Positions 27,037-37,988 of a DNA stretch of 64,000 nucleotides are shown one piece after another. The notes under the pieces were generated by a model. The model worked only from the letters and a program-made list of their open reading frames with translations, was not told the DNA's origin and did no database searches. The DNA is from Bryopsis sp. KO-2023 (taxonomy: Eukaryota > Chlorophyta > Ulvophyceae > Bryopsidales > Bryopsidaceae). Made by a program: the position numbers and the translations under genes. Position 1 is the stretch's first letter, and every line of letters starts with the position of its first letter. Where the stretch lies: assembly GCA_030272585.1 (NCBI GenBank), contig BSYQ01000012.1, positions 2,356,001 to 2,420,000 on the forward strand. The letters run 5' to 3'.

Positions 27037-27614
27037 TGTAACCCCAAACCACGTCGCCTCGACCAATTTTGTCACCTCCAGGGCTAGAGTGATATCAGGG
27101 GAGGGAATGCTGCTTGAGGCAGTCCCAGACGGATTACGTAGGGCTAGCAGTCACCCCGGGACAGTTCTGCCATGGCAGTTCCGCCACAGTTTAGAGGTAG
27201 CAGTTCAGCTACAGAGTTGACTAGGTTGGACAGTCCTAGGGATTGGTACTGAGGGAGTGGACTTAGGGTGGTTAGAAAGATCAGTTAGGCTTGATGGGTT
27301 AGGTTGTCTTAATCAGTAGGTGGGATCCTAGGCGATCAATGGGACAAGGGTGAGTCAGGCTGCAGCCTATTTAAACGGCTGATCTTAGGGTATTGTACTT
27401 CTTCTTGGTGCGGATCTTCTGGGTTAGGTTCTTGTGTTTTGTTCGAGTTTGGACCTTGTGATTGTGTAAGAGAGCTTTTGAGAAGAGTCCCGAGTGGAAG
27501 AGTGCCCTACAAGGCTGTGTGATCAAGTTAAAGAGGGGCTGTCCCCACTTCGGCCGTTCCAGTTCTGCAGAAACTCCACCACAACCGTTCAGTCAGGCTG
27601 CAGGGGTGACCCCA
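27037..27614 (+). repeat. C2 5' LTR, first part (split by B2)
   Basis: It begins TGTAACCCC and has a TATA-like CTATTTAAA at 27367-27375. B2 is inserted 23 bp before its end; TSD copy CCCCA is 27610-27614. Confidence 0.9.
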
Positions 27615-28047
27615 TGTTAGTCTTTTAGCGCTATACGAGGTAGTTTGGGATAGAGCCGAGGGTGGCTGACGCATGTGGGTTCACGAGTAAGACAGATTAG
27701 ACCCAGAGTTTGGGGCATGCGTCAGCGTACTACACTTAGGGGTACTTAAGAGGCCCACTCGTTGTTTTGACATTCACTTTATTTTGTAAGAACTCGGGAT
27801 TCGTGGGATTGGTGTGTTCCCGCTTGTGTGTGTGTTTGTGTGTGTGTGTCTAAGTGTTTGCCTGACGCAATCACTTATCCAACCAAGTGCTCTAGTAGCG
27901 TTCACAACCGCGCTAGCTAGAGAGTTGTCTAAACCAACAAACCCCACAAGTATACTTGCGTTAGCCAGCAAGTTATCACGAATCCAACCAACACAGCCGA
28001 CCACTATTGCGTCACCCACAAGCTTCACTATCAATTGGTTTCGGAGC
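27615..28047 (+). repeat. B2 5' LTR and primer-binding site
   Basis: The LTR is 27615-28033 (TGTTAGTC...ACTATCA). The PBS TGGTTTCGGAGC is 28036-28047, after a 2-nt spacer. Confidence 0.95.
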
Positions 28048-28178
28048 AGGGCAAGAACTTTAAGTTCTTGAGATCGAAACTTGTGAACGTGGCGCAACAA
28101 ACGTTTTTGTTTGTTTGTTTGGTAGAGAGAAACTCCAACCGTGGTTGTTGAGTACTCCCAAATAGTGGCTGAGAGACC

Positions 28179-30830
28179 ATGGCTGACCGTGAACACGCAT
28201 TGGTAGTGCGCGAGCCTCAAGTTGAAGAGCCAGGGATTGAACCTGAGTTTGATGAGGAATTGCCTGACGCACCCAATGTTGTGTATCAACAAATAAACGT
28301 CCAGAACATCCACAATGTCCAGCAAGCAGCTGTCGACATAGACATGGGAGCTGATGCGGAAGCCTTAAGAGAGGATGTGGATGCGGTCCATGACCGTGTG
28401 GACGATTTAGCCCACGGGCTAAGGGGTCACCTGCAGCAAGTTGACCAGACACTGGGGCAGAGGCTCGCCCATGCTGAGGCCTCTGTGTCGAACCAACTGG
28501 CTGGCGCATCAGAGGTGATCGGGCAGGCGCTGGAAACACAGCACCAGCATGCGCAACAGGTTGAGGCCACACAGCATGCGGTGGTGTCGCAACAGCAGAA
28601 GCTGGATTCAGTAGCGGCTCAACATAGTCGATACGAGCAGAGGCTATTACGCCAAGATATCGACCATAGAAAAGAAAGAGCCGAGATCAAAGCTTCTGTG
28701 GACGCAATAACGAGGAGAATGGATGCCGCAGACATTCTAGCGGACTCTCGTTTTGCTGACCTAAAAGAAGCAACTGAAGCATCAGCACTTCAGTTAAAAC
28801 AACTCTCCGAGTTATCCCTTGTTCAAGGGCGGAGAATTGAAGGCTTATTAGGAACTGTTGCGGATTCCAACGAAAAAGTCGAACGGACTCTAGAATTGTT
28901 TCGGGAGTCCTTGCATAAGCAAGGTGCTGAGGTGAAGCGCTTGCAGAGCTCCAGAGTAGCAATTCAAAAAGATTTGATTGCCTTGGAGAAAAAGGCATCC
29001 AAGACCTGGGATCAGCAGCAAGATGCAGCTGATGTAGTTGCCTTAAGATTATCTGGCCTGGAACGAAGCATGGAGGATGTGAGTGGCGGAAGTCAGAGTG
29101 CCCAAAGTGGAAGTGATGCTCGAGCAGTATCACCAGAGCGTGAAGAATCAACTTCCCCTGAGCCTGAGGACTCAGCCTTTGGAATGCCGCTGCCGAAGAA
29201 ATCAGTAAAGCAGTTGGCTGCATCATGGCCGCCACTAGACCAGAGCTTCGCGGTAGGAATGGTTGGGGCAGGAACCTCAACAATACCGGCTCCTCCAGCA
29301 GTACAGGTCGAGGAGGGTGAAATTGTTGCTGCAGAAGCACCACCATGCACTGCAGTGGACAGCGCACCAGACGCTGATTTCACATTCCCTCAATTGATAC
29401 CTCCAAGTACAAGAGCTCAGCCTGGAGTACGCATCTCAGAACCCGACTCTGCCGATGGATCACGTAGACCCACACGAACTAACCCAAGAGTTCTCTCCTC
29501 AGCAGAAGTGTTATATCAAATTGACCTTGAGCGTGCTAAGGCACAGGTCAGAGAAGAGAAGGGAAAAGAACCCATGCAGATCCCCACACGTACTGGAAGA
29601 TTGGGACTTGGGTTAAGTGCTTTGGGAGCAAGGGTAGAAAATAATCCCTTTGCTGCACTTGGTTCATATGAGTCTACTGGTGGACCCAGTCGAGTTCCTC
29701 GCATGCGAGGTAACTTTGGAGACCCTGGTGATGACGACCCAGATGATGATGGCGGTGATGATTACCGCGACAGACGAAACCGCCCACCTTCCCGCATTCC
29801 AGGTGCGCCTGATGGCGGAGGAGGTGGTGGCGGCGGTGGAGATGGTGGAGGCGGTGGACCTCCCGGTGGACCTCCTGATGGAGGTGGAGGTGGAGGTGGC
29901 GCTGGACCAGCAGGCCCAGGACCTCCTAGGCAAGGACAGTGGTTGCCTAGCACCGTCAAGTTGCAAATGCCTCGCGCATTTAACGGAAGTGGAGAACCAA
30001 AAGCCCGTAAATGGCAAGTGCTCATGACGCGGTACTTGAGAACCTGCGGAGTGCATGAAGCACAGTGGCAATCGATTATGGCCACTAACCTTTATGGGGC
30101 TGCCTCGGATTGGTTAACGATGCAAGAGTTGAAAATTCACCGAGGTGAAAGACCACCCTTCCGTGACTGGATGGACTTCATGGATGGCTTAGCTACAGCT
30201 TTCGAATTCTCTAGTGATCGAGATGAAGCGTGGCGTGACCTCCACAAACTCAAGCAGACTGGAACCGTGAAACAGTTTGTAAAAGAGTTTCAGCGGTTAG
30301 TCTTGAGGATTCCAGACCTCGAAGAGGATCACCAGTATTTGCTCTTCGTGGATGGACTTAAAAGTGAAGTTCAGAAGTTAGTCGCAGCAACGGTACCTCG
30401 AGATGTCGAGGCCGCCATCATATCCGCCGAACGATTGGAAGCCCTTGGAGTTGGAACACAAGGCCAAGGAGGGCAAACCAATCAGAAAAAGAAAGGAGTC
30501 TGGCGTGGTGGAAGAAAGAAAAAAGGCCAGAATCAGAGTCAGCAGCAGCAGAACCCTACACCACCAGCCCAAGCACCACCACAAGCTGCCGCAGGAGTGC
30601 AACAGCAGCAGCAACAGCAACAAGGACGAGGAGGAGGACGTGGTGGTGGTGGACGTGGACGCGGCGGTGGTAACCGTGGAAGAGGACAAGCCAATCAGGG
30701 AAGACAGAACCCCCAGGGGGGAGGGGGATATAATTGTTATCTTTGTGGAAAGAAGGGTCATCCTGTGAGGCAATGTCCTAGATTGGAGGAGGTGAAAAAC
30801 CTCCCCGATGTAAAAAAAATGTTAAACTGA
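28179..30830 (+). CDS. gag: B2 Gag
   Basis: This intact 883-aa Gag has the same domain order as B1 (coiled coil, polyglycine, capsid, RGG, CCHC) with one glutamine fewer in the glutamine run. It starts at the ACCATGG ATG. Confidence 0.95.
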   Translation: MADREHALVVREPQVEEPGIEPEFDEELPDAPNVVYQQINVQNIHNVQQAAVDIDMGADAEALREDVDAVHDRVDDLAHGLRGHLQQVDQTLGQRLAHAEASVSNQLAGASEVIGQALETQHQHAQQVEATQHAVVSQQQKLDSVAAQHSRYEQRLLRQDIDHRKERAEIKASVDAITRRMDAADILADSRFADLKEATEASALQLKQLSELSLVQGRRIEGLLGTVADSNEKVERTLELFRESLHKQGAEVKRLQSSRVAIQKDLIALEKKASKTWDQQQDAADVVALRLSGLERSMEDVSGGSQSAQSGSDARAVSPEREESTSPEPEDSAFGMPLPKKSVKQLAASWPPLDQSFAVGMVGAGTSTIPAPPAVQVEEGEIVAAEAPPCTAVDSAPDADFTFPQLIPPSTRAQPGVRISEPDSADGSRRPTRTNPRVLSSAEVLYQIDLERAKAQVREEKGKEPMQIPTRTGRLGLGLSALGARVENNPFAALGSYESTGGPSRVPRMRGNFGDPGDDDPDDDGGDDYRDRRNRPPSRIPGAPDGGGGGGGGGDGGGGGPPGGPPDGGGGGGGAGPAGPGPPRQGQWLPSTVKLQMPRAFNGSGEPKARKWQVLMTRYLRTCGVHEAQWQSIMATNLYGAASDWLTMQELKIHRGERPPFRDWMDFMDGLATAFEFSSDRDEAWRDLHKLKQTGTVKQFVKEFQRLVLRIPDLEEDHQYLLFVDGLKSEVQKLVAATVPRDVEAAIISAERLEALGVGTQGQGGQTNQKKKGVWRGGRKKKGQNQSQQQQNPTPPAQAPPQAAAGVQQQQQQQQGRGGGRGGGGRGRGGGNRGRGQANQGRQNPQGGGGYNCYLCGKKGHPVRQCPRLEEVKNLPDVKKMLN

Positions 30831-30865
30831 CCGCCAGGCAGGAAACTGCTTCGTCTGAGCCTGGC
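30812..30865 (+). promoter_or_regulatory. Probable -1 frameshift site, B2 gag to pol
   Basis: It has the same A AAA AAA and G UUA AAC (30821-30827) heptamers and 7-bp stem (30833-30839, 30859-30865) as B1. Confidence 0.8.
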
Positions 30866-33800
30866 CGACGCAAACGTCGTAAGCGAAATAGAGTTCGTAG
30901 GCGGCGTAGGAAGCATAGATCAAAAGTAGGTGCCTCGAAAAAGGTTAAAAGTACTCACAGCGGAAAACCTGAGGAGCGGACTAGTACACCGCGTGAAGAG
31001 AGAACAGAGACACTCTCCACATCTACCCAATCGGCACATGACAACTGCGATTGGAAAAATGAACAGAAGGAAAGCACACCGGATGAGATGGACGCGCCTC
31101 ATGCGTCATCTGCATCTCTTCCCTCTGTTAGTGAATCTGTGGGCTCATTGGAGTCGCAGAGTAGTCTACAGGAGTCCCTGCCTGCAGACGTAGACGATAG
31201 TGGGTCAGAAACAACCCAGCGGTCTACCACAGAGCGAGTTAATGTGTCAGAAGTTCGATCAACTTCGTCAACCAAGGGTGACACATGCCCTCTGTTAAAA
31301 ATTCAAGAAGTGCCTGTGAGAGGGTACGAAGTAAAAGCACGGATCAAGACCACGGACCTTTATGCATTCATTGATTGTGGAAGTACCGCAAACTATATCA
31401 ATGATAAGGTAGCGCGTGATCTCGGGTTGTCGATTACACCAAGCTCAAAGAGAGCAATGTTGGCAAACGGAGATATTAAAGAACTGGCTGGCAGCTGTAA
31501 CAACCTCCGAGTAAAGATAGGAGGGCTGACGTGCAAAATGAAAGCGGATCTGTTCCCAGACCTTGGTTATGACCTAATATTGGGCATGCCTTGGTTGCAG
31601 AAAGAAAACCCCCGCATAGACTTTCAGCAGAATGAGATTTCAGTTTGCAAAAACAGCCAAGTGTTTCATCTCCCGTTGCGTCATCCAACCCAAGAGAGTA
31701 TTGAACCTGAACGAAAAGTACAGTCGATACTGCAAGAAGTGCCAGTGACTGAGTGTTCAGCTAAACGAATGATGCGTCATCTCAAAACAGAGACAGCATT
31801 CATGGTTGTAGTGCAAGAGTCTGAAGAGAAAGCTTTAGGCCAACATGAATTGCCTGACGCAATAGAGCGAACACAGCCATTCAACACTGAGGATGAGATT
31901 GGCAAACTTATTCGTTCAGACACCCCTGCCGAAATTAAAAAGGTGGTAGAAACACACCGTGGTGTGTTCCCTCGTGATTTACCCCCAGGGATCCCTCCGA
32001 AGAGAAAAGGTCATGAGTTTAAGATAGACCTGGAGGATCCAACACCTATCCATCGTCCAATATACAAGCTTTCACCAGCAGAGCTGGATGAAGTGAAAGC
32101 ACAAGTGGACTACCTTCTGGAACAGAAGAAAATCAAACCATCCGAGTCCCCTTGGGGCGCGCCAATCCTATTTGTACCGAAAAAGGATGGAGGCTTAAGG
32201 ATGTGTGTGGATTACAGGTGGATCAATAAGGTGACGGTGAAAAACCGGTATCCTTTACCCCTGCCAGAAGAATTGATGGATAGAGTGTTCAAAGCCAAAG
32301 TGTTCTCGAAGTTAGATCTGCGATCAGGCTATTGGCAATTTCCAGTAAGGCCATCTGATACAGATAAAACAGCGTTCCGTACGAGATATGGTCACTTTGA
32401 GTTTTTGGTAGCGCCTTTTGGGCTAACCAATTGCCCAGCGCAATTCCAAACTCTAGTGCAAGACCTACTCGCAGAGTTTTTAGATGATTTTGTTGTTGTC
32501 TTTATCGATGACATACTCATCTTCTCTGAAAACATGGAACAGCATGCCGAACACTTAGAGAAAGTCCTGTCGCGACTAGCAGAATATCAGCTTTTTGCTA
32601 AGGCAAGTAAAAGTGAGCTGGCTGTCGCAACAGTAGACTATCTTGGCTACCGCATTAGCGGAAGTGGGTTAAAACCACAGGAACAAAAAGTGAAGGCAGT
32701 GAAGGAGTGGAAGGAACTACAGAGTGTTAGTGATGTACGTAGTTTCCTTGGAATGGTTTCATACTACAGGAAATTCATTCCCCAGTTTGCACATGTTGCT
32801 GGACCACTCCATGACTTAGTGAAAAAAGACCATCCCTGGAGATGGGGACAGGTTGAGCGTGGCGCATTCAATGAACTGAAAAAGCGTTTAAGTCAAGCTC
32901 CCGTCCTTATTTTTCCAGATGCGTCACTGCCTTACACTGTGATCACTGATGCGTCGAATGAGGCCATCGGTGCCGTGTTAACACAGGATCACGGAGAGGG
33001 GCTACAGCCAATAGCTTACCTCTCACGTAGATTCAAGCCTGCCGAGCTTAACTATGCACCATACGACAAAGAGTTGTGTGCGATATGTTATGCGATGGTG
33101 CAGTGGAGACATTATCTAGAAGGTTGTGCGGGTGGAGTAACAGTGTTCACTGACCACCAACCTCTGACACATATTCTGTCGCAGAGGAACCTTTCTAGAA
33201 CCCAAGCAAGATGGCTTGAGGCGGGGTACCTGACTTCGATCAACCCCAAGATCTCCTATATCAAAGGCAAGGCTAATGTGTTAGCAGATGCTCTCTCCCG
33301 CAGTGTTCCTAAGCCCGTGGAAACTGCGATGAACATTTCCACTTGGCAAGTGCATCAAACAAGCCAAGACGAGTGGAAACAAGCCCTCCAAGCTGATAAC
33401 TCCTTGGTGAAGATATTGCGGAAGCTTGAGAGTGGCGAGGAAGTTGAGGGATATTTCCTCAGAGAGGGAATACTCTGGACGGTCCCAAAGAGAGGATTAG
33501 TCGAGAAAGTGGTGGTTCCTAAAGGCCAGCGCAATAAGATTATGAAGGAGTGCCATGAGACACCTTCAGCAGGCCATACAGGACCAGCGCGAACAGGAGA
33601 AATCCTCGCGCGGCGATATTGGTGGAAGGGGTGGATGAATGAGTTGAAGGCATTTGTGCGCGAATGCCCTGTGTGCCAACAAATAAAGGCTGACACACAG
33701 AAGCCTATGGGCTTACTTCAACCCCTGCCAATACCTGAGCGGAAGTGGAAGCAGATTACCACTGACTTGGTGACAGATCTACCAGCATCCAATGGGTTTA

Positions 33801-34730
33801 GTGCTGTAGCTGTCTTTGTCGATAGACTTACCAAGTTTGTGCATTTCGCCCCATGTACTAAAGAGATTACCGCTGCAGGATACGCCCAACTTTTTATCGA
33901 ACATGTTTACCGCAACCATGGCCTACCTAAAGTGATTGTGTCTGATAGAGACCCTCGCTTTACCAGCAAGTTCTGGCAGACGCTTTTTAAAGCTCTGGGT
34001 ACAGAGATTCGTATGAGTACAGCTTACCACCCTCAGACGGATGGGCAAAGTGAGGTTACCATACGTACTCTGGAAAATTTTCTAAGGCCATATGCTGAGA
34101 GGTATCCCCATAAGTGGGTTGAGTATTTACCTACAGCAGAGTTTGCAGCAAACAATGCAGTGAATGCGAGTACAGGGTTCGCACCTGCATACTTGATGTA
34201 TGGGTACCATCCAGAAACACCAAACATTGGTGGGACGGCAACGCAATTTCAAGTGGAAGCAGTTAAGACTATGGTAGCACGGATGGCACAGGACTTAGAT
34301 ACCGCAAAAGCATATTACTCTAGAGCACAACACAGAATGTGTGTGAGTGCAAACAAGAAGAGGAAAGATATTGCTTTTGAAAAAGGGGATAAAGTCCTGA
34401 TAAAAAGCCGTTTTATTCCGTTGGCTGCTTTGAACAAAGTGAGTCCCAAACTGCGCCGTCGATTTGTGGGTCCCTTTGAAATTGTGGAGAAAATATCAAA
34501 GGTGGCTTACAGAGTTCAACTTCCGGAAACATGGCTCATTCACCCAGTGTTTCATGTTTCTAAGTTCAAGCGTTATCACGCCTCGAGTGATAACAGCAGG
34601 CAAATACAACCTCCAGAAGGAGAGTTGATTGGTAGCGAAGTAGAGTATGAGGTCGAAAATATCCTAAGGGCTAGAGGTAAACGCAATCGTGAATACCTAG
34701 TGCTGTGGAAAGGATACGATCTACTTGACG
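30827..34730 (+). CDS. pol: B2 Pol, first piece (through the start of the chromodomain)
   Basis: Protease (DCG), RT (FIDD), RNase H, integrase (HHCC and D, D, E) and the GPF/Y module are intact. The chromodomain is cut after WKGYDLLD by B3. Read on, the ORF takes four codons from the B3 LTR and stops at 34742-34744, losing the C-terminal half of the chromodomain. The enzyme core could still be made. Confidence 0.95.
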
Positions 34731-35170
34731 TGTTAGTCTTTTAGCGCTATACGAGGTAGTTTGGGATAGAGCCGAGGGTGGCTGACGCATGTGGGTTCAC
34801 GAGTAAGACAGATTAGACCCAGAGTTTGGGGCATGCGTCAGCGTACTACACTTAGGGGTACTTAAGAGGCCCACTCGTTGTTTTGACATTCTTATTCACT
34901 TTACTTTGTAAGAACTCGGGATTCGTGGGATTGGTGTGTTCCCGCTTGTGTGTGTGTTTGTGTGTGTGTGTGTTAAGTGTTTGCCTGACGCAATCACTTC
35001 CCAACCCAAGTGCTCTAGTAGCGTTCACAACCGCGCTAGCTAGAGAGTTGTCTAAACCAACAAACCCCACAAGTATACTTGCGTTAGCCAGCAAGTTATC
35101 ACGAATCCAACCAACACAGCCGACCACTATTGCGTCACCCACAAGCTTCACTATCAATTGGTTTCGGAGC
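34731..35170 (+). repeat. B3 5' LTR and primer-binding site
   Basis: The LTR is 34731-35156 and the PBS TGGTTTCGGAGC is 35159-35170. Confidence 0.95.
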
Positions 35171-35301
35171 GAGGCAAGAACTTTAAGTTCTTGAGATCGA
35201 AACTTGTGAACGTGGCGCAACAAACGTTTTTGTTTGTTTGTTTGGTAGAGAGAAACTCCAACCGTGGTTGTTGAGTACTCCCAAATAGTGGCTGAGAGAC
35301 C

Positions 35302-37953
35302 ATGGCTGACCGTGAACACGCATTGGTAGTGCGCGAGCCTCAAGTGGAAGAGCCAGGGATTGAACCTGAGTTCGATGAGGAATTGCCTGACGCACCCAAT
35401 GTTGTGTATCAACAAATAAACGTCCAGAACATCCACAATGTCCAGCAAGCAGCTGTCGACATAGACATGGGAGCTGATGCGGAAGCCTTAAGAGAGGATG
35501 TGGATGCGGTCCATGACCGTGTGGACGATTTAGCCCACGGGCTAAGGGGTCACCTGCAGCAAGTTGACCAGACACTGGGGCAGAGGCTAGCCCATGCTGA
35601 GGCCTCTGTGTCGAACCAACTGGCTGGCGCATCAGAGGTGATCGGGCAGGCGCTGGAAACACAGCACCAGCATGCGCAACAGGTTGAGGCCACACAGCAT
35701 GCGGTGGTGTCGCAACAGCAGAAGCTGGATTCAGTAGCGGCTCAACATAGTCGATACGAGCAGAGGCTATTACGCCAAGATATCGACCATAGAAAAGAAA
35801 GAGCCGAGATTAAAGCTTCTGTGGACGCAATAACGAGGAGAATGGATGCCGCAGACATTCTAGCGGACTCTCGTTTTGCTGACCTAAAAGAAGCAACTGA
35901 AGCATCAGCACTTCAGTTAAAACAACTCTCCGAGTTATCCCTTGTTCAAGGGCGGAGAATTGAAGGCTTATTAGGAACTGTTGCGGATTCCAACGAAAAA
36001 GTCGAACGGACTCTAGAATTGTTTCGGGAGTCCTTGCATAAGCAAGGTGCGGAGGTGAAGCGCTTGCAGAGCTCCAGAGTAGCAATTCAAAAAGATTTGA
36101 TTGCCTTGGAGAAAAAGGCATCCAAGACCTGGGATCAGCAGCAAGATGCAGCTGATGTAGTTGCCTTAAGATTATCTGGCCTGGAACGAAGCATGGAGGA
36201 TGTGAGTGGCGGAAGTCAGAGTGCCCAAAGTGGAAGTGATGCTCGTGCAGTATCACCAGAGCGAGAAGAATCAACTTCTCCTGAGCCTGAGGACTCAGCC
36301 TTTGGGATGCCGCTGCCGAAGAAATCAGTAAAGCAGTTGGCTGCATCATGGCCGCCACTGGACCAGAGCTTCGCGGTAGGAATGGTTGGGGCAGGAACCT
36401 CAACAATACCGGCTCCTCCAGCAGTACAGGTCGAGGAGGGTGAAATTGTTGCTGCAGAAGCACCACCATGCACTGCAGTGGACAGCGCACCAGACGCTGA
36501 TTTCACATTCCCTCAGTTGATACCTCCAAGTACAAGAGCTCAGCCTGGAGTACGCATCTCAGAACCCGACTCTGCCGATGGATCACGTAGACCCACACGA
36601 ACTAACCCAAGAGTTCTCTCCTCAGCAGAAGTGTTATATCAAATTGACCTTGAGCGTGCTAAGGCACAGGTCAGAGAAGAGAAAGGAAAAGAACCTATGC
36701 AGATTCCCACACGTACTGGAAGATTGGGACTTGGGTTAAGTGCTTTGGGAGCAAGGGTAGAAAATAATCCCTTTGCTGCACTTGGTTCATATGAGTCTAC
36801 TGGTGGACCCAGTCGAGTTCCTCGCATGCGAGGTAACTTTGGAGACCCTGGTGATGACGACCCAGATGAGGATGGCGGTGATGATTACCGCGACAGGCGA
36901 AACCGCCCACCTTCCCGCATTCCAGGTGCGCCTGATGGCGGAGGAGGTGGTGGCGGCGGTGGAGATGGTGGAGGCGGTGGACCTCCCGGTGGACCTCCTG
37001 GTGGAGGTGGAGGTGGAGGTGGCGCTGGACCAGCAGGGCCAGGACCTCCTAGGCAAGGACAGTGGTTGCCTAGCACCGTCAAGTTGCAAATGCCTCGCGC
37101 ATTTAACGGAAGTGGAGAACCAAAAGCCCGTAAATGGCAAGTGCTCATGACGCGGTACTTGAGAACCTGCGGAGTGCATGAAGCACAGTGGCAGTCGATT
37201 ATGGCCACTAACCTTTATGGAGCTGCCTCGGATTGGTTAACGATGCAAGAGTTGAAAATTCACCGAGGTGAAAGACCACCCTTCCGTGACTGGATGGACT
37301 TCATGGATGGCTTAGCTACAGCTTTCGAATTCTCTAGTGATCGAGATGAAGCGTGGCGTGACCTCCACAAACTCAAGCAGACTGGAACCGTGAAACAGTT
37401 TGTAAAAGAGTTTCAGCGATTAGTCTTGAGGATTCCAGACCTCGAAGAGGATCACCAGTATTTGCTCTTCGTGGATGGACTTAAGAGTGAAGTTCAGAAG
37501 TTAGTCGCAGCAACGGTACCTCGAGATGTCGAGGCCGCCATCATATCCGCCGAACGATTGGAAGCCCTTGGAGTTGGAACACAAGGCCAAGGAGGGCAAA
37601 CCAATCAGAAAAAGAAAGGAGTCTGGCGTGGTGGAAGAAAGAAGAAAGGCCAGAATCAGGGTCAGCAGCAGCAGAACCCCACACCACCAGCCCAAGCACC
37701 ACCACAAGCTGCCGCAGGGGTGCAACAGCAGCAGCAACAGCAACAAGGACGAGGAGGAGGACGTGGTGGTGGTGGACGTGGACGCGGTGGTGGTAACCGT
37801 GGAAGAGGACAAGCCAATCAGGGAAGACAGAACCCCCAGGGGGGAGGGGGATATAATTGTTATCTTTGTGGAAAGAAGGGTCATCCTGTGAGGCAATGTC
37901 CTAGATTGGAGGAGGTGAAAAACCTCCCCGATGTAAAAAAAATGTTAAACTGA
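35302..37953 (+). CDS. gag: B3 Gag
   Basis: This intact 883-aa Gag has the same architecture as B1 and B2, with a few substitutions (for example DDDPDED in the acidic stretch and an extra Gly for Asp in the glycine tract). Confidence 0.95.
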   Translation: MADREHALVVREPQVEEPGIEPEFDEELPDAPNVVYQQINVQNIHNVQQAAVDIDMGADAEALREDVDAVHDRVDDLAHGLRGHLQQVDQTLGQRLAHAEASVSNQLAGASEVIGQALETQHQHAQQVEATQHAVVSQQQKLDSVAAQHSRYEQRLLRQDIDHRKERAEIKASVDAITRRMDAADILADSRFADLKEATEASALQLKQLSELSLVQGRRIEGLLGTVADSNEKVERTLELFRESLHKQGAEVKRLQSSRVAIQKDLIALEKKASKTWDQQQDAADVVALRLSGLERSMEDVSGGSQSAQSGSDARAVSPEREESTSPEPEDSAFGMPLPKKSVKQLAASWPPLDQSFAVGMVGAGTSTIPAPPAVQVEEGEIVAAEAPPCTAVDSAPDADFTFPQLIPPSTRAQPGVRISEPDSADGSRRPTRTNPRVLSSAEVLYQIDLERAKAQVREEKGKEPMQIPTRTGRLGLGLSALGARVENNPFAALGSYESTGGPSRVPRMRGNFGDPGDDDPDEDGGDDYRDRRNRPPSRIPGAPDGGGGGGGGGDGGGGGPPGGPPGGGGGGGGAGPAGPGPPRQGQWLPSTVKLQMPRAFNGSGEPKARKWQVLMTRYLRTCGVHEAQWQSIMATNLYGAASDWLTMQELKIHRGERPPFRDWMDFMDGLATAFEFSSDRDEAWRDLHKLKQTGTVKQFVKEFQRLVLRIPDLEEDHQYLLFVDGLKSEVQKLVAATVPRDVEAAIISAERLEALGVGTQGQGGQTNQKKKGVWRGGRKKKGQNQGQQQQNPTPPAQAPPQAAAGVQQQQQQQQGRGGGRGGGGRGRGGGNRGRGQANQGRQNPQGGGGYNCYLCGKKGHPVRQCPRLEEVKNLPDVKKMLN

Positions 37954-37988
37954 CCGCCAGGCAGGAAACTGCTTCGTCTGAGCCTGGC
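37935..37988 (+). promoter_or_regulatory. Probable -1 frameshift site, B3 gag to pol
   Basis: The heptamer G UUA AAC is at 37944-37950, followed by TGA and the 7-bp stem (37956-37962, 37982-37988), identical to B1. Confidence 0.8.
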